Shown here: one piece after another, positions 1-7,865 of the stretch
Numbering within the stretch: position 1 is the stretch's first letter
How the letters are laid out: the number at the start of each line of letters is the position of its first letter
Source of the DNA: Desulfarculaceae bacterium
GTDB lineage: Bacteria; Desulfobacterota; Desulfarculia; Desulfarculales; Desulfarculaceae
Length of the DNA: 64,000 nucleotides
Reading direction: 5' to 3'
Assembly: GCA_021737645.1 (NCBI GenBank)
Contig: JAIPDO010000001.1
Coordinates: forward strand, 1-64,000
Made by a program: the position numbers and the translations under genes
The notes under the pieces: model-generated
The model's input: only the letters and a program-made list of their open reading frames with translations
What the model was told of the DNA's origin: nothing
Database searches by the model: none

Positions 1-302
1 TGATGACCGCCATCAGCTCGGTGAAAAAGCGCCAGCCCCAGATCATGGTGGGCAACGTGGTGGGGGCCGACGTGCTCAACTGCCTGTTCGTGGTGGGGGC
101 TGCGGCGGTGGCCCGGCCCCTGACCGTCCCCCCCAACTTCTACAGCTTCCACTTCCCGGCCATGCTTCTGATCCTCTACTCCTTCCGCCTTTTCATCCGC
201 ATGAACACCGACGGATGGTTCAAACGCTGGCAGGGAGCCTGGATCCTGGGCATATACCTGGTATACATCATTCTGCAATACGGATTTAATCTGGGGCAAT
301 GA
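1..302 (+). CDS. Sodium/calcium exchanger family protein, C-terminal part
   Basis: This is the last ~100 residues of an inner-membrane cation antiporter of the CaCA (YrbG-like) family; the reading frame is open at the window edge, so the true start lies outside. The motif GNVVGADVLNCLFVVG matches the second alpha-repeat (usually GNVxGSNxFNxLxVxG) that lines the ion path. Two further hydrophobic segments follow, FHFPAMLLILYSF and AWILGIYLVYIILQYG, as expected for the final helices. A charged loop (RMNTDGWFKRWQG) separates them. The conserved Ser-Asn of the repeat is replaced by Ala-Asp, which could alter ion choice. The family call is good; the transported ion cannot be judged from this fragment. 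Confidence 0.8.
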   Translation, partial: MTAISSVKKRQPQIMVGNVVGADVLNCLFVVGAAAVARPLTVPPNFYSFHFPAMLLILYSFRLFIRMNTDGWFKRWQGAWILGIYLVYIILQYGFNLGQ

Positions 303-356
303 GTTGCTATGATCTGAGGGCATCCAAGACCGCACGAACCTTACGAAGGGAAGGAT

Positions 357-1529
357 GTGCCCAACAATCAACACCATGCGCTGGAAGGCATCAAGGCGCT
401 GGAGCTTTCCGGAGAAACGGTAAGCTTCTGCGGCAAGCTTCTGACCGACCTAGGAGCGCAGGTCACCCTGGTGCAGCCGCCGGCTAGGCGCCAGAGCGGC
501 CCGAAACCATCCTTCCTCTATTTCCACGCGGGTAAAAACGGCATCACCCTGAATATAAGGCACCCCCGCGGGCGGGAAATTTTCCTGCGCCTTGTGCCCG
601 AAGTCGACGTGGTGTTGGAGGGTTTGCCGACCGGAGCGCTGAGCGATTTAGGACTGGGCTATGACACCCTGCGCCGGCACAACCCGCGCCTGATCATGGT
701 CTCAATCTCCGGTTTCGGGAGGAGCGGACCCCGCCGACATTGGCGCTCCGACTCGGTGGTGGCCGCGGCAACCGGAGGATGGTCCTTTATAAACGGTGCG
801 CCCGATGGCCCGCCATTGGCTCCCCCGGAGACGCAAGCCTATTACCTGGGCGGTCTGAACGGCGCCGTGGGGGTCTTGCTGGCCCTGCGCAAAAACCGTG
901 GCAGGGAGAACGGGGAGCACCTGGACATTTCCCTGCAAGAATGCGTGGCCTCCTCTTTGGATCATGTCTTGCCGCGTAACCTGTCAGAAGGCGTCGTCCC
1001 CACACGCCAAGGCGGCGCGCATTGGAACCACAGCTTTTTTGTGCTGCCCTGCCGGGATGGCCACATACACCTGAGCCCTTTTCAGCAGTGGGGAACCCTG
1101 GTGGAGTGGATGGGCGACGAAGGCATGGCCGCCGACCTGGGGGACGAAAAATACCTGGACGCCCAGTACCGGCTTGACCATCTGCCGCACGTCCTGGAAG
1201 TAATCGGCCGCTGGACCAAGACCCGCGGCAAACAGGAGTTGTTCGAAACCGCCCGTTTGATGCGGTTTCCCTGGGCCCCGGTTTGCGGCATGCCGGACGT
1301 TCTGGCCAGCCCGCAACTCGCGGCCAGGGGCTTTTGGGATACCCGTGCTGAAGCGAAGGCAGGCGCCTCATTGAAATTCCCCGGTTACGGCGTGCATCCA
1401 AACGACTCTCAGCCCACGGACACACGGCCGGCGCCGGAACCGGGGCAGGACAACCAGGCCGTGTTCATGCAACAGCTCGGTTTGTCCCAAGCGCAAATGG
1501 ATGAGTTGAGTGGGCTCGGAGTCATCTGA
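357..1529 (+). CDS. Family III CoA-transferase (CaiB/BaiF), probable non-catalytic partner
   Basis: A 390-residue member of the CaiB/BaiF family, which moves CoA between carboxylic acids through an aspartyl-CoA anhydride. The start is GTG at 357, a few bases after a GAAGGGAAGG ribosome site. The core runs through LGLGYDTLRRHNPRLI and VSISGFGRSGPRR. Where active members have Asp four residues before the conserved Gly of the GLYxAxG helix, this protein has Tyr (about residue 162, AYYLGGLNGAVG), so on its own it probably cannot form the anhydride. It is followed after 9 bases by a second family member that keeps the Asp. The pair therefore resembles heteromeric enzymes such as BbsEF. The acid substrate is unknown. 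Confidence 0.85.
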   Translation: MPNNQHHALEGIKALELSGETVSFCGKLLTDLGAQVTLVQPPARRQSGPKPSFLYFHAGKNGITLNIRHPRGREIFLRLVPEVDVVLEGLPTGALSDLGLGYDTLRRHNPRLIMVSISGFGRSGPRRHWRSDSVVAAATGGWSFINGAPDGPPLAPPETQAYYLGGLNGAVGVLLALRKNRGRENGEHLDISLQECVASSLDHVLPRNLSEGVVPTRQGGAHWNHSFFVLPCRDGHIHLSPFQQWGTLVEWMGDEGMAADLGDEKYLDAQYRLDHLPHVLEVIGRWTKTRGKQELFETARLMRFPWAPVCGMPDVLASPQLAARGFWDTRAEAKAGASLKFPGYGVHPNDSQPTDTRPAPEPGQDNQAVFMQQLGLSQAQMDELSGLGVI

Positions 1530-1538
1530 AGGAGGCAA

Positions 1539-2699
1539 GTGCAGGTCTTAAACGGCATACGAGTTCTGGACTTCACCCGGGTATTGGCCGGGCCCTACGC
1601 CACGCGCGTGCTGGCCGATTTCGGCGCGGAGGTGATCAAGGTACAGTGCCGCAAGACCGCCCTGGGAGCCGAGGCCAACCAAACGCCCTATTTCGACATG
1701 TACAACCGCAATAAGAAAAGCGTCACCCTTGACCTGGACCAGCCCCTGGCCCGCGAGCTTGTTTTGGCCCTGGTGCAAAAGTGCGACGTGGTGGCCGAGA
1801 ATTTCTCCCCACGCGTTCTGGAAAACTGGCGGCTGACCTACCCGGTTTTAAAGCAAGCCAAACCGGACATCATCTTGCTGCGCATGTCGGCTATGGGCCA
1901 AAACGGTCCCTGGCGCGACGCGGTGGCCTTCGGCCCCACCATCCAATCGCTCACCGGATTCACCCAACTCACCGCATATCCCGGCGGCCCTCCCTTGGGT
2001 TTGGGCTTTTCCCACGCCGATGTGGCTTCCGGCCTGTACGGGGCTCTGGCGGTTTTGGCCGCCCTGGAGGTGCGTGACCGACATGGCCTGGGGCAGTGCA
2101 TCGATTTGGCGGAATACGAGGCCGTTGCCGCTCTGCTGGGGCCGGAGTTGCTGGCTGCCCAAATGCCGCCTGGGCAGGCGCACTCCCAACCGGGTCCTTT
2201 CACCGAATGCCTTGCCTGCTCCGGGGAAGACCGGTGGTGCGCGGTAAGTTTGCAATCCGCTGGCCAGTGGAGCTTATTTTGCCGGGTGTTGGAGATACCA
2301 GGCATCGCCACAGAGCCGGATTTCCAATCGCTTGCCAGCACAAGCCATCGCGCTGAAGAAATTCGCCGGACCGTGGCGCAGGCCGCCGCCGGTTGGAAAG
2401 CCGAGGACCTTGCCCGGCGGCTGCAGGAGACGGGCATCGCCGCGGGCGTGGTGCAAAATGCCGAAGACCTGCGCCGTGATCCTCAGCTGGCAGCGCGAGG
2501 ATTTTTCAGGCCAATGCCCGGCTTCGCAGGCCAGGATGTGATCACCGACGAATCGCCGATCAGATTTGACGGCGGCAACGGCGACGAATGGCGCGCCGCT
2601 CCCCGCCTGGGCCAGCACAACCTGGAGGTGTTTTGCGAGCTGTTGGGTATGAGCGAGGCTCAAGTAAGGGAGTTAGAGCATCAGGGAGTAATCGCCTGA
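1539..2699 (+). CDS. Family III CoA-transferase (CaiB/BaiF), catalytic partner
   Basis: A 386-residue CaiB/BaiF protein with GTG start and GGAGG just upstream. The N-terminal signature GIRVLDFTRVLAGPYATRVL is typical, as is DFGAEVIKVQ. The expected catalytic aspartate is present at about residue 161 (HADVASGLYGAL), unlike in the preceding gene. The acceptor could be the acid brought in by the TRAP system encoded downstream on the other strand, but that link is inference. The gene ends two bases before the convergent amidohydrolase. A short GCCT/AGGC inverted repeat spans the junction and may serve as a weak bidirectional terminator. Confidence 0.9.
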   Translation: MQVLNGIRVLDFTRVLAGPYATRVLADFGAEVIKVQCRKTALGAEANQTPYFDMYNRNKKSVTLDLDQPLARELVLALVQKCDVVAENFSPRVLENWRLTYPVLKQAKPDIILLRMSAMGQNGPWRDAVAFGPTIQSLTGFTQLTAYPGGPPLGLGFSHADVASGLYGALAVLAALEVRDRHGLGQCIDLAEYEAVAALLGPELLAAQMPPGQAHSQPGPFTECLACSGEDRWCAVSLQSAGQWSLFCRVLEIPGIATEPDFQSLASTSHRAEEIRRTVAQAAAGWKAEDLARRLQETGIAAGVVQNAEDLRRDPQLAARGFFRPMPGFAGQDVITDESPIRFDGGNGDEWRAAPRLGQHNLEVFCELLGMSEAQVRELEHQGVIA

Positions 2700-2701
2700 G
2701 C

Positions 2702-4243
2702 TTAGGCTTGCCAAACCACCTCGCCCCCGATGATCGTCTTTTCTACCTTAATATCTTGTATTGCATCGGCGGGTACGGCAAAGGGGTCTTGATCCAGCAC
2801 CACAAGGTCGGCCAACACGCCGGGGGCGATGGCGCCACGGCTGGAGCTCTCGCCTATGGCTAGCGCCCCTGCCCCGGAGTAGAGGTTAAGGGCCTGGCGC
2901 AAGCTGATCTTCTCCCGGCTGTTCACGCTCTGCCCGTTCCGCTCCAAACGAGTGACCGCAGCTTGCACTCCTGCCAATGGCGCCAGGGGCGCCAGAGGCG
3001 CATCCGAGCTACCGGCCACTGCCACTCCGCTTTCCAGCAAGGTGCGCAAGGGATAAAGCCACCACCGATCCTCGCGGCCAAGGGTCTCCAGATAACGCTC
3101 GCCATGGGCCCACAAAAACGCCGGCTGGGTGACCACCATAACCCCAAGCCCGGCCAGGCGCCTGGCCAGGGCGGGAGGGCACTGAGAACAGTGTTCGATA
3201 CGGTGGCCATGGCTTGGCCGGGGGAACTCCGCCAGCGCCTTTTCCAGGGAGCCGCAGGCCGAGGCCACCGCCTCGGCTTCAACGGCATGAATGGCCACCG
3301 GCCACCCCGCCCGGTGCGCCTCCATGACCATGGCGTCAAGCTCGTCCTGGCCCGGGGAAAACCCTCCCCGGCTTTGATCCAGAATGATCTTCAGCCCCCT
3401 GAGTCGTGTTTGCCCGGACTTTTCCAAGGCATCGCGGCTCTCTCGCTTCAGCGCTTGAAAGCCTTCCCAGCCCACCATCACCGATACCCGCGATTGCACG
3501 ATCCCCTGGTCCCGCCACCTTTCCATGGCGCGCCACTGCTCCAGGCCATTGCCGGCGGTGGCGTCATGCAGCGAGGTTATGCCCGAGGAGAGCAACCGCT
3601 GGTTTGCCTGCATCGCTCCTCGCAGCAACGCCTGTTCTTCCGGCTCGGGAATGAGTCGAGCAAGGGTGGGGCCCATCTCGAATAGCAGGCCGCTGGGTTC
3701 CCCGCTGGGCAATTCCCGGTCGATAAGCCCGCCTGGAGGCTCTTCGCTGTGCAGGGATATGCCCACAAGTTCCAAGGCCCGGCTGTTGAGCACATGGGCG
3801 TGGCCCGAGCGGTGGGTGATTTTCACCGGGTGGCGCGGTGAGCCGGCATCCAGGTCCCGCCGGGTCGGGTGCCGCTTTTCCGCCAAATAGAATTCATTGT
3901 AGCCGTGGCCGCGGACCCAGGTGTCATCGGGCGTTTTGCGCGCCTGTTCCCGGATGCACCGCTGCAAATCGCCGAGGGAAAGCACACCAGCGCTAGGGCT
4001 GAGGTCCACGCCACCATGGTAGTGCGCCATGGCCGTCAAATGCAGGTGCGCATCTATAAAACCCGGCAACACCGCCCGGCCCCGGCAATCGATCACCTGA
4101 GAATAGGAGTGCTCCGCCTCAGCGTCGCGGCCTGCGGGTATGATCTCCTTTATGGTGTCGCCAACAACGACAATGGACCCGCTCCGTCCCGGAAGCGGAT
4201 CCACTGTGGGCAAAACAGCGTTTTTAAGGAGCAGGCTCCTCAT
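2702..4243 (-). CDS. Amidohydrolase family protein (YtcJ-like)
   Basis: A 513-residue metal-dependent hydrolase of the YtcJ/amidohydrolase_3 group. The first metal motif is VLPGFIDAHLHL (HxH). Further marks are VRGHGYN, ITHRSGHAHVLNSRAL, AIHAVEAEA, HRIEHCSQ and the late Asp motif GSSDAPLAPL. The N- and C-terminal beta-sandwich halves (SIVVVGDTIKEI; ADLVVLDQDPF) flank the barrel. No signal peptide is seen, so it is cytoplasmic. Members open cyclic or linear amides, and substrates cannot be predicted from sequence. It is the last gene of the minus-strand block that starts with the DUF35 gene, and could release an acid from an amide for the CoA pathway upstream. Confidence 0.85.
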   Translation of the reverse strand: MRSLLLKNAVLPTVDPLPGRSGSIVVVGDTIKEIIPAGRDAEAEHSYSQVIDCRGRAVLPGFIDAHLHLTAMAHYHGGVDLSPSAGVLSLGDLQRCIREQARKTPDDTWVRGHGYNEFYLAEKRHPTRRDLDAGSPRHPVKITHRSGHAHVLNSRALELVGISLHSEEPPGGLIDRELPSGEPSGLLFEMGPTLARLIPEPEEQALLRGAMQANQRLLSSGITSLHDATAGNGLEQWRAMERWRDQGIVQSRVSVMVGWEGFQALKRESRDALEKSGQTRLRGLKIILDQSRGGFSPGQDELDAMVMEAHRAGWPVAIHAVEAEAVASACGSLEKALAEFPRPSHGHRIEHCSQCPPALARRLAGLGVMVVTQPAFLWAHGERYLETLGREDRWWLYPLRTLLESGVAVAGSSDAPLAPLAPLAGVQAAVTRLERNGQSVNSREKISLRQALNLYSGAGALAIGESSSRGAIAPGVLADLVVLDQDPFAVPADAIQDIKVEKTIIGGEVVWQA

Positions 4244-4301
4244 GGCCGATATTTGCCTTTAAGCCGTGGCGCCTGGCTTTTGGCCAAGGTGCGCCAAGCC
4301 A

Positions 4302-4442
4302 CTAATCGGAGGAAGGCAGAGGTTTGGCCCCTTGCAACCCCATTTCCTTTTCGCAACAAATCATCGCACCTTCGCCGCCCTTGGTGCAAAGCACTTCGGT
4401 GCCGCATTCTTCACAGCGGTAACGCTTACCCAACTGGCTCAT
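4302..4442 (-). CDS. Desulforedoxin-like miniprotein, 46 aa
   Basis: A small ORF: start ATG at 4442 preceded by GAGGAGGGAG, stop TAG. The product begins MSQLGKRYRCEECGTEVLCT and has CxxC (Cys10, Cys13) and an adjacent pair Cys29-Cys30, the arrangement that binds one iron in desulforedoxin and in the N-terminal domain of desulfoferrodoxin. An extra Cys (19) lies between them. The tail of about 16 residues (from EKEMG) is longer than in classical 36-residue desulforedoxin. It lies 18 bases downstream of a sister gene, so the two form a tandem pair, possibly after duplication. Role: small redox or metal protein, partner unknown. Confidence 0.8.
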   Translation of the reverse strand: MSQLGKRYRCEECGTEVLCTKGGEGAMICCEKEMGLQGAKPLPSSD

Positions 4443-4460
4443 GGCAACAACTCCCTCCTC

Positions 4461-4577
4461 TTATTTCTTTTGCATGGGCTGGCCGCAGCATTTGAGCTCA
4501 CCCTTGCCCCCTTTGGTCACGATAAATTCTGAGCCGCACTTTTCGCACCGGTATTTTTCCCCAACTTTGGTGGCCAT
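4461..4577 (-). CDS. Desulforedoxin-like miniprotein, 38 aa
   Basis: A 38-residue protein beginning MATKVGEKYRCEKCGSEF, with Cys11, Cys14 and the vicinal pair Cys30-Cys31. Length, spacing and the GGKGEL segment before the Cys pair all match desulforedoxin, a rubredoxin-like FeCys4 protein known from sulfate reducers. The start ATG has GGAGGG upstream. It sits 52 bases after the acyl-CoA ligase stop and is followed by the related 46-residue gene, so all are probably co-transcribed. Its occurrence supports an anaerobic Desulfobacterota host. It may pass electrons to or from a pathway dehydrogenase, but nothing in the sequence names the partner. Confidence 0.85.
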   Translation of the reverse strand: MATKVGEKYRCEKCGSEFIVTKGGKGELKCCGQPMQKK

Positions 4578-4629
4578 GTCTTACCCTCCTAGATGTAACC
4601 CCAAAAAATAATTATTAGCCAATAGATGG

Positions 4630-6186
4630 TCAGTCCCCGTAAAGCCTGCGAAGCTCCCTCTTTAGCAGCTTGCCCACCGAATTGTGGGGCATGGACTCCA
4701 CCACGACGAAAGCGGCCGGAACCTTGTAGCTGGCTAGCTTGCCGCGCAGGAACCGCACGATCTCCTCCTCGCCGAACTCGGCCCCGTCTTTCATCACCAA
4801 CACCGCCCTGGCCTCCTGGCCCCAGTCCGGATGCGGTACGCCGATCACCGCTGCTTCATCTATCAGGGGGTGGGAGCAAAGCGCGTTTTCCACCTCCTGT
4901 GGGGAGATGTTTTCGCCGCCCCGAATGATCATGTCGTCGGCGCGCCCGGCCAGGAAGATGTAGCCGTCCTCGTCTATCCAGCCCATGTCCCCGGTGCGCA
5001 GCCATCCCTCGGGAGTGATGGCCTGTTTGGTTTTTTCCTCGTCGCCCCAATAGCCGCTCATCACCCTGCCCCCGCGAACCCATATTTCGCCCGGCATCGG
5101 GGACTCCAGCAGGTTGCCGTCTTCATCAGCAATCGCCACCTCCACATCGGGGAGCGGCTTGCCGATGGAAGAGGTCAGGCGATTCAACTTGCGCTCCCGC
5201 TCTTGTTCGCTGCCTTCCAGCACATGGTCTTCCGGGCCCAACATGGCGATGGTAGAGGCGGTCTCGGTCTGGCCGAACGCGTTGATAAAGCTGACTCCCG
5301 GGAAAAGGGCTATGGCCTTTTTTATGACCTCAAAGGGCATGGGCGCCGCTCCGTAGCTTATCACTTTCAGATGCGAAAGATCGAAGCTCGCGAAGCCGGG
5401 GTGGTCCACCACCCGCTTGAGCATGGTGGGCACCAGCATGGCCCGGCTGGCCTGGTATTTCTGGGCCATGTCCAGCCACAGGTCCACGTCGAATTGGCGC
5501 ATCATCAACAAGGTGCGCCCGCCGTACACCGCCGCTATCATGGCCTGAATGCCGGCCACGTGATACAGCGGCACCACCAAAAGGTTGCTTTCCTCCCGGT
5601 CAGGGTCCGCGGGTTCCACGTTTTCCAGGGCGTAGGAACTGAGGGCATTGAACTTCAAGGGCACCGCCTTGGGCCGTCCCGTGGTGCCGGCGGTGAACAT
5701 CAAAATGGATATGTCATCGTCGGTCACCTCGGCCATAACATCTTCGTCCGAGGCGAGCGCCAGGACATTTTCGTACTCATCCATTCCCGAGTGGGGCCCG
5801 TCCAAGGAAATGCAAGTTGCGGGAAGGGACAAGTTCGCCACCACCTCCTCAACCATTGGTATGTAGCGCTGGCCCACAAGAATGACCTTGGGGCGGGCGT
5901 GCCCGAGCTGAAATTCCAGTTCCGCCGGTTTTACCCGGAAATTGAGCGGCACGAACATGGCCCCAATTTTTGCCGTGGCGAAATAGGCCTCTATGTATTC
6001 GGGGCAGTTCACTTGAAATATTGCCACCCGGTCGGCGCGAGTCACGCCTCGCTCCGCCAGGGCGTTGGCCAGGCGATTGACCCTCTCGCTGAGTTGCGAA
6101 TAAGTGGTCCGGCGGTCCTCAAATATAACTGCATCGCGCTCTGGGACGATGGCGCATGCAATACTCAAAAAATCGGCTGTGTTCAC
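4630..6186 (-). CDS. AMP-forming acyl-CoA synthetase (class I adenylate-forming)
   Basis: An acyl-CoA ligase of about 518 residues that uses ATP to make acyl-AMP and then acyl-CoA. The phosphate loop is LMFTAGTTGRPKAVPL. NAFGQTETAS, LRTGDMGWIDEDGYIFLAGR and the C-terminal NSVGKLLKREL with the catalytic Lys are all present. I place the start at GTG 6186 (VNTADFLSIACAI), which has GAGGG six bases upstream; an upstream in-frame TTG at 6243 lacks a convincing site. Neighbours are crotonases, a MeaB GTPase and a B12 mutase, so it probably activates the pathway acid. In known 2-hydroxyisobutyrate operons an equivalent ligase accompanies the mutase. Confidence 0.92.
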   Translation of the reverse strand: MNTADFLSIACAIVPERDAVIFEDRRTTYSQLSERVNRLANALAERGVTRADRVAIFQVNCPEYIEAYFATAKIGAMFVPLNFRVKPAELEFQLGHARPKVILVGQRYIPMVEEVVANLSLPATCISLDGPHSGMDEYENVLALASDEDVMAEVTDDDISILMFTAGTTGRPKAVPLKFNALSSYALENVEPADPDREESNLLVVPLYHVAGIQAMIAAVYGGRTLLMMRQFDVDLWLDMAQKYQASRAMLVPTMLKRVVDHPGFASFDLSHLKVISYGAAPMPFEVIKKAIALFPGVSFINAFGQTETASTIAMLGPEDHVLEGSEQERERKLNRLTSSIGKPLPDVEVAIADEDGNLLESPMPGEIWVRGGRVMSGYWGDEEKTKQAITPEGWLRTGDMGWIDEDGYIFLAGRADDMIIRGGENISPQEVENALCSHPLIDEAAVIGVPHPDWGQEARAVLVMKDGAEFGEEEIVRFLRGKLASYKVPAAFVVVESMPHNSVGKLLKRELRRLYGD

Positions 6187-6287
6187 TTTTTCCCTCAAAA
6201 ATCTTAGATGGTTTTTTAGGCTCAGGCTGGGCCCATCATTCAACTACCCCCGGCCCGCCCAGCATCACACATTCCTGATGGCCGTCA

Positions 6288-7001
6288 TTAGATGGAACGG
6301 GCCAAGAGCTTTTCCAGGCGCAAGCCTTGGGATAAAGTCATGTCCTGCCCACGGCGCACCGCCTGCTTGGCTGCCCGCACCGCCTTGGGATTGTAGGAGG
6401 CGATCCGCTCGGCCATCTCACTGGCCGCCGGCAACAAGTCTTGCGGCTCCAACAGGCGGTTCACCAAGCTAATGCGCAAGGCTTCCGCCGCATCCAGCCA
6501 TTCATTGGTCAAGAGCATCTCCATGGCCTTGGCCGCGCCGATGGCGCGGGGCAAGGTCTGGGTGCCGCCTGCGGCCGGAATGATGCCCAGGCTCACCTCG
6601 GGCAGGCCGAAGCGGGCGTTGGTGGCTGCCAGCCTTATGTCGCAAAACAAGGCTATCTCGATCCCCGAGCCCAGAACGTAGCCGTTCAAGGCAGCGATCA
6701 AAGGCTGGGGTAGATTGGAAAAACGGTCCCAGATATCGCGCTGAAAACGAATCATGCGCGCCTGGGCGGGCGGCGGCGCGCTCAGGAATTCCTTGAGGTC
6801 GGCTCCGGCGCAAAAGGCCTTGTCCCCGCCTCCCTTGACCACCACCACCCGGACCTCAGGGTCGTCGGCAATGGCGCCCAACACCTCGTACAAATCGTCG
6901 CGCATCTGGATGTTGTAGGCGTTCAGGGCCTCGGGGCGGTTCAGGGTCACATAGGCCACCCCGCCGTCCTTTTCGTAGATTATGGTCTCAAACCCGCTCA
7001 T
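6288..7001 (-). CDS. Enoyl-CoA hydratase (crotonase family), C-terminus short
   Basis: A crotonase-fold protein with a full hydratase active site: FCAGADLKEF oxyanion loop, first Glu in GSGIEIALFCDI and second Glu in GLPEVSLGIIPAAGG. It should add water to a 2-enoyl-CoA. The ATG at 7001 (MSGFETII) is preferred over an in-frame TTG 12 bases earlier. The protein stops at LEKLLARSI, about 20 residues before the usual family end. Directly after the stop, the +1 frame reads SNDGHQE and stays open to the start region of the ligase gene, so a one-base frameshift or sequence error is possible. It lies 23 bases downstream of the next crotonase. Confidence 0.88.
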   Translation of the reverse strand: MSGFETIIYEKDGGVAYVTLNRPEALNAYNIQMRDDLYEVLGAIADDPEVRVVVVKGGGDKAFCAGADLKEFLSAPPPAQARMIRFQRDIWDRFSNLPQPLIAALNGYVLGSGIEIALFCDIRLAATNARFGLPEVSLGIIPAAGGTQTLPRAIGAAKAMEMLLTNEWLDAAEALRISLVNRLLEPQDLLPAASEMAERIASYNPKAVRAAKQAVRRGQDMTLSQGLRLEKLLARSI

Positions 7002-7024
7002 GGGCCTATCCAATCGAAGGGCTT

Positions 7025-7786
7025 TTACTCGCCCTTGAAGTCCGGCGACTTTTTGGCCAGAAAGGAGGTGATGCCCTCGGTGCGATCTTGGGTGGTGTGC
7101 AGCAGGAAATACAGGTCCGCCTCAAGGCGCAACCCCTGTTCCAGGCTCATGTCCAGGCCCTTGTTCATGGCCTCCTTGACAAAGCGCATGGCAAGGGGGC
7201 CGTTGGCTTGAGCCTTTTGGCCCCACTCCAGGGCGGTGCGCAGGCAGTCCCCAGGCGCCGCCACTTTGTTCAGCAGGCCTATTTCCATGGCCTGGGCCGC
7301 GCCGAGCACCTCCGCGCCCAGGATTATTTCCATGGCCTTTCCCAGTCCCACCAGCCGGGGCAGGCGTTGGCTGCCGCCATCAAAAGGCATCAGACCCGCC
7401 GCGACCTGCGGCATGGCCAGGCGGCTATCCTGCGCCGCGATCCTCACATCGCAGGCCAGGGCCATCTCCAAGCCCTGGGCGCAAACATCACCTTCCAGCA
7501 CCGCGATGACCGGTTTGTCGAACCTGGCGACCTGCTCGGCCAGGGCCCAATGCTCCTCGCCATCTTCCTCACGCCAGCTCGGAGTGCCCGGACCGAAACA
7601 AAATCCGCCGGGCTCGGAAGCGGTCAGCAGGATCACTCGCAGTTGTTGGTCCCAAGCCACCTCGTCTGCCAACTGGCCCAACTCGTAATGAAGGTTGGCG
7701 AGTTGCTCCGCTTGGCCGGAGTGAGCCTTCAGGGCGATCACCCCCTGGCCGTCCCGCCTTTCATAGCTTATGGCCGTGAATCTCAT
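7025..7786 (-). CDS. Crotonase-family protein with altered active site
   Basis: A 253-residue crotonase-fold protein. The first Glu is kept (QGLEMALACDVRIAA), but the position of the second hydratase Glu is Gln (LAMPQVAAGLMPFDGG), and the oxyanion loop reads GGFCFGPGTPSW instead of FCAGAD. The C-terminal segment EGITSFLAKKSPDFKGE is complete. Simple hydratase activity is therefore doubtful. Isomerase, thioester hydrolase or C-C bond activities, all known in the superfamily, are possible. It sits between the MeaB GTPase and the canonical hydratase in one transcript, and both crotonases probably act in sequence on pathway intermediates. The ATG start at 7786 has only a weak ribosome site. Confidence 0.8.
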   Translation of the reverse strand: MRFTAISYERRDGQGVIALKAHSGQAEQLANLHYELGQLADEVAWDQQLRVILLTASEPGGFCFGPGTPSWREEDGEEHWALAEQVARFDKPVIAVLEGDVCAQGLEMALACDVRIAAQDSRLAMPQVAAGLMPFDGGSQRLPRLVGLGKAMEIILGAEVLGAAQAMEIGLLNKVAAPGDCLRTALEWGQKAQANGPLAMRFVKEAMNKGLDMSLEQGLRLEADLYFLLHTTQDRTEGITSFLAKKSPDFKGE

Positions 7787-7865
7787 GGTGCGTTGCGCGC
7801 TCCCCTAACCGTGTGCCTGCACAGCGGCCCTCGTCCGCCTGAAACTTCCGCCCGTAGCCTGCAAA

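Noticed and set aside
4831-6207. 458-codon open frame antisense to the acyl-CoA ligase
   Set aside because: The ligase on the other strand has every family motif. The antisense product is low in pattern and rich in His/Gly.
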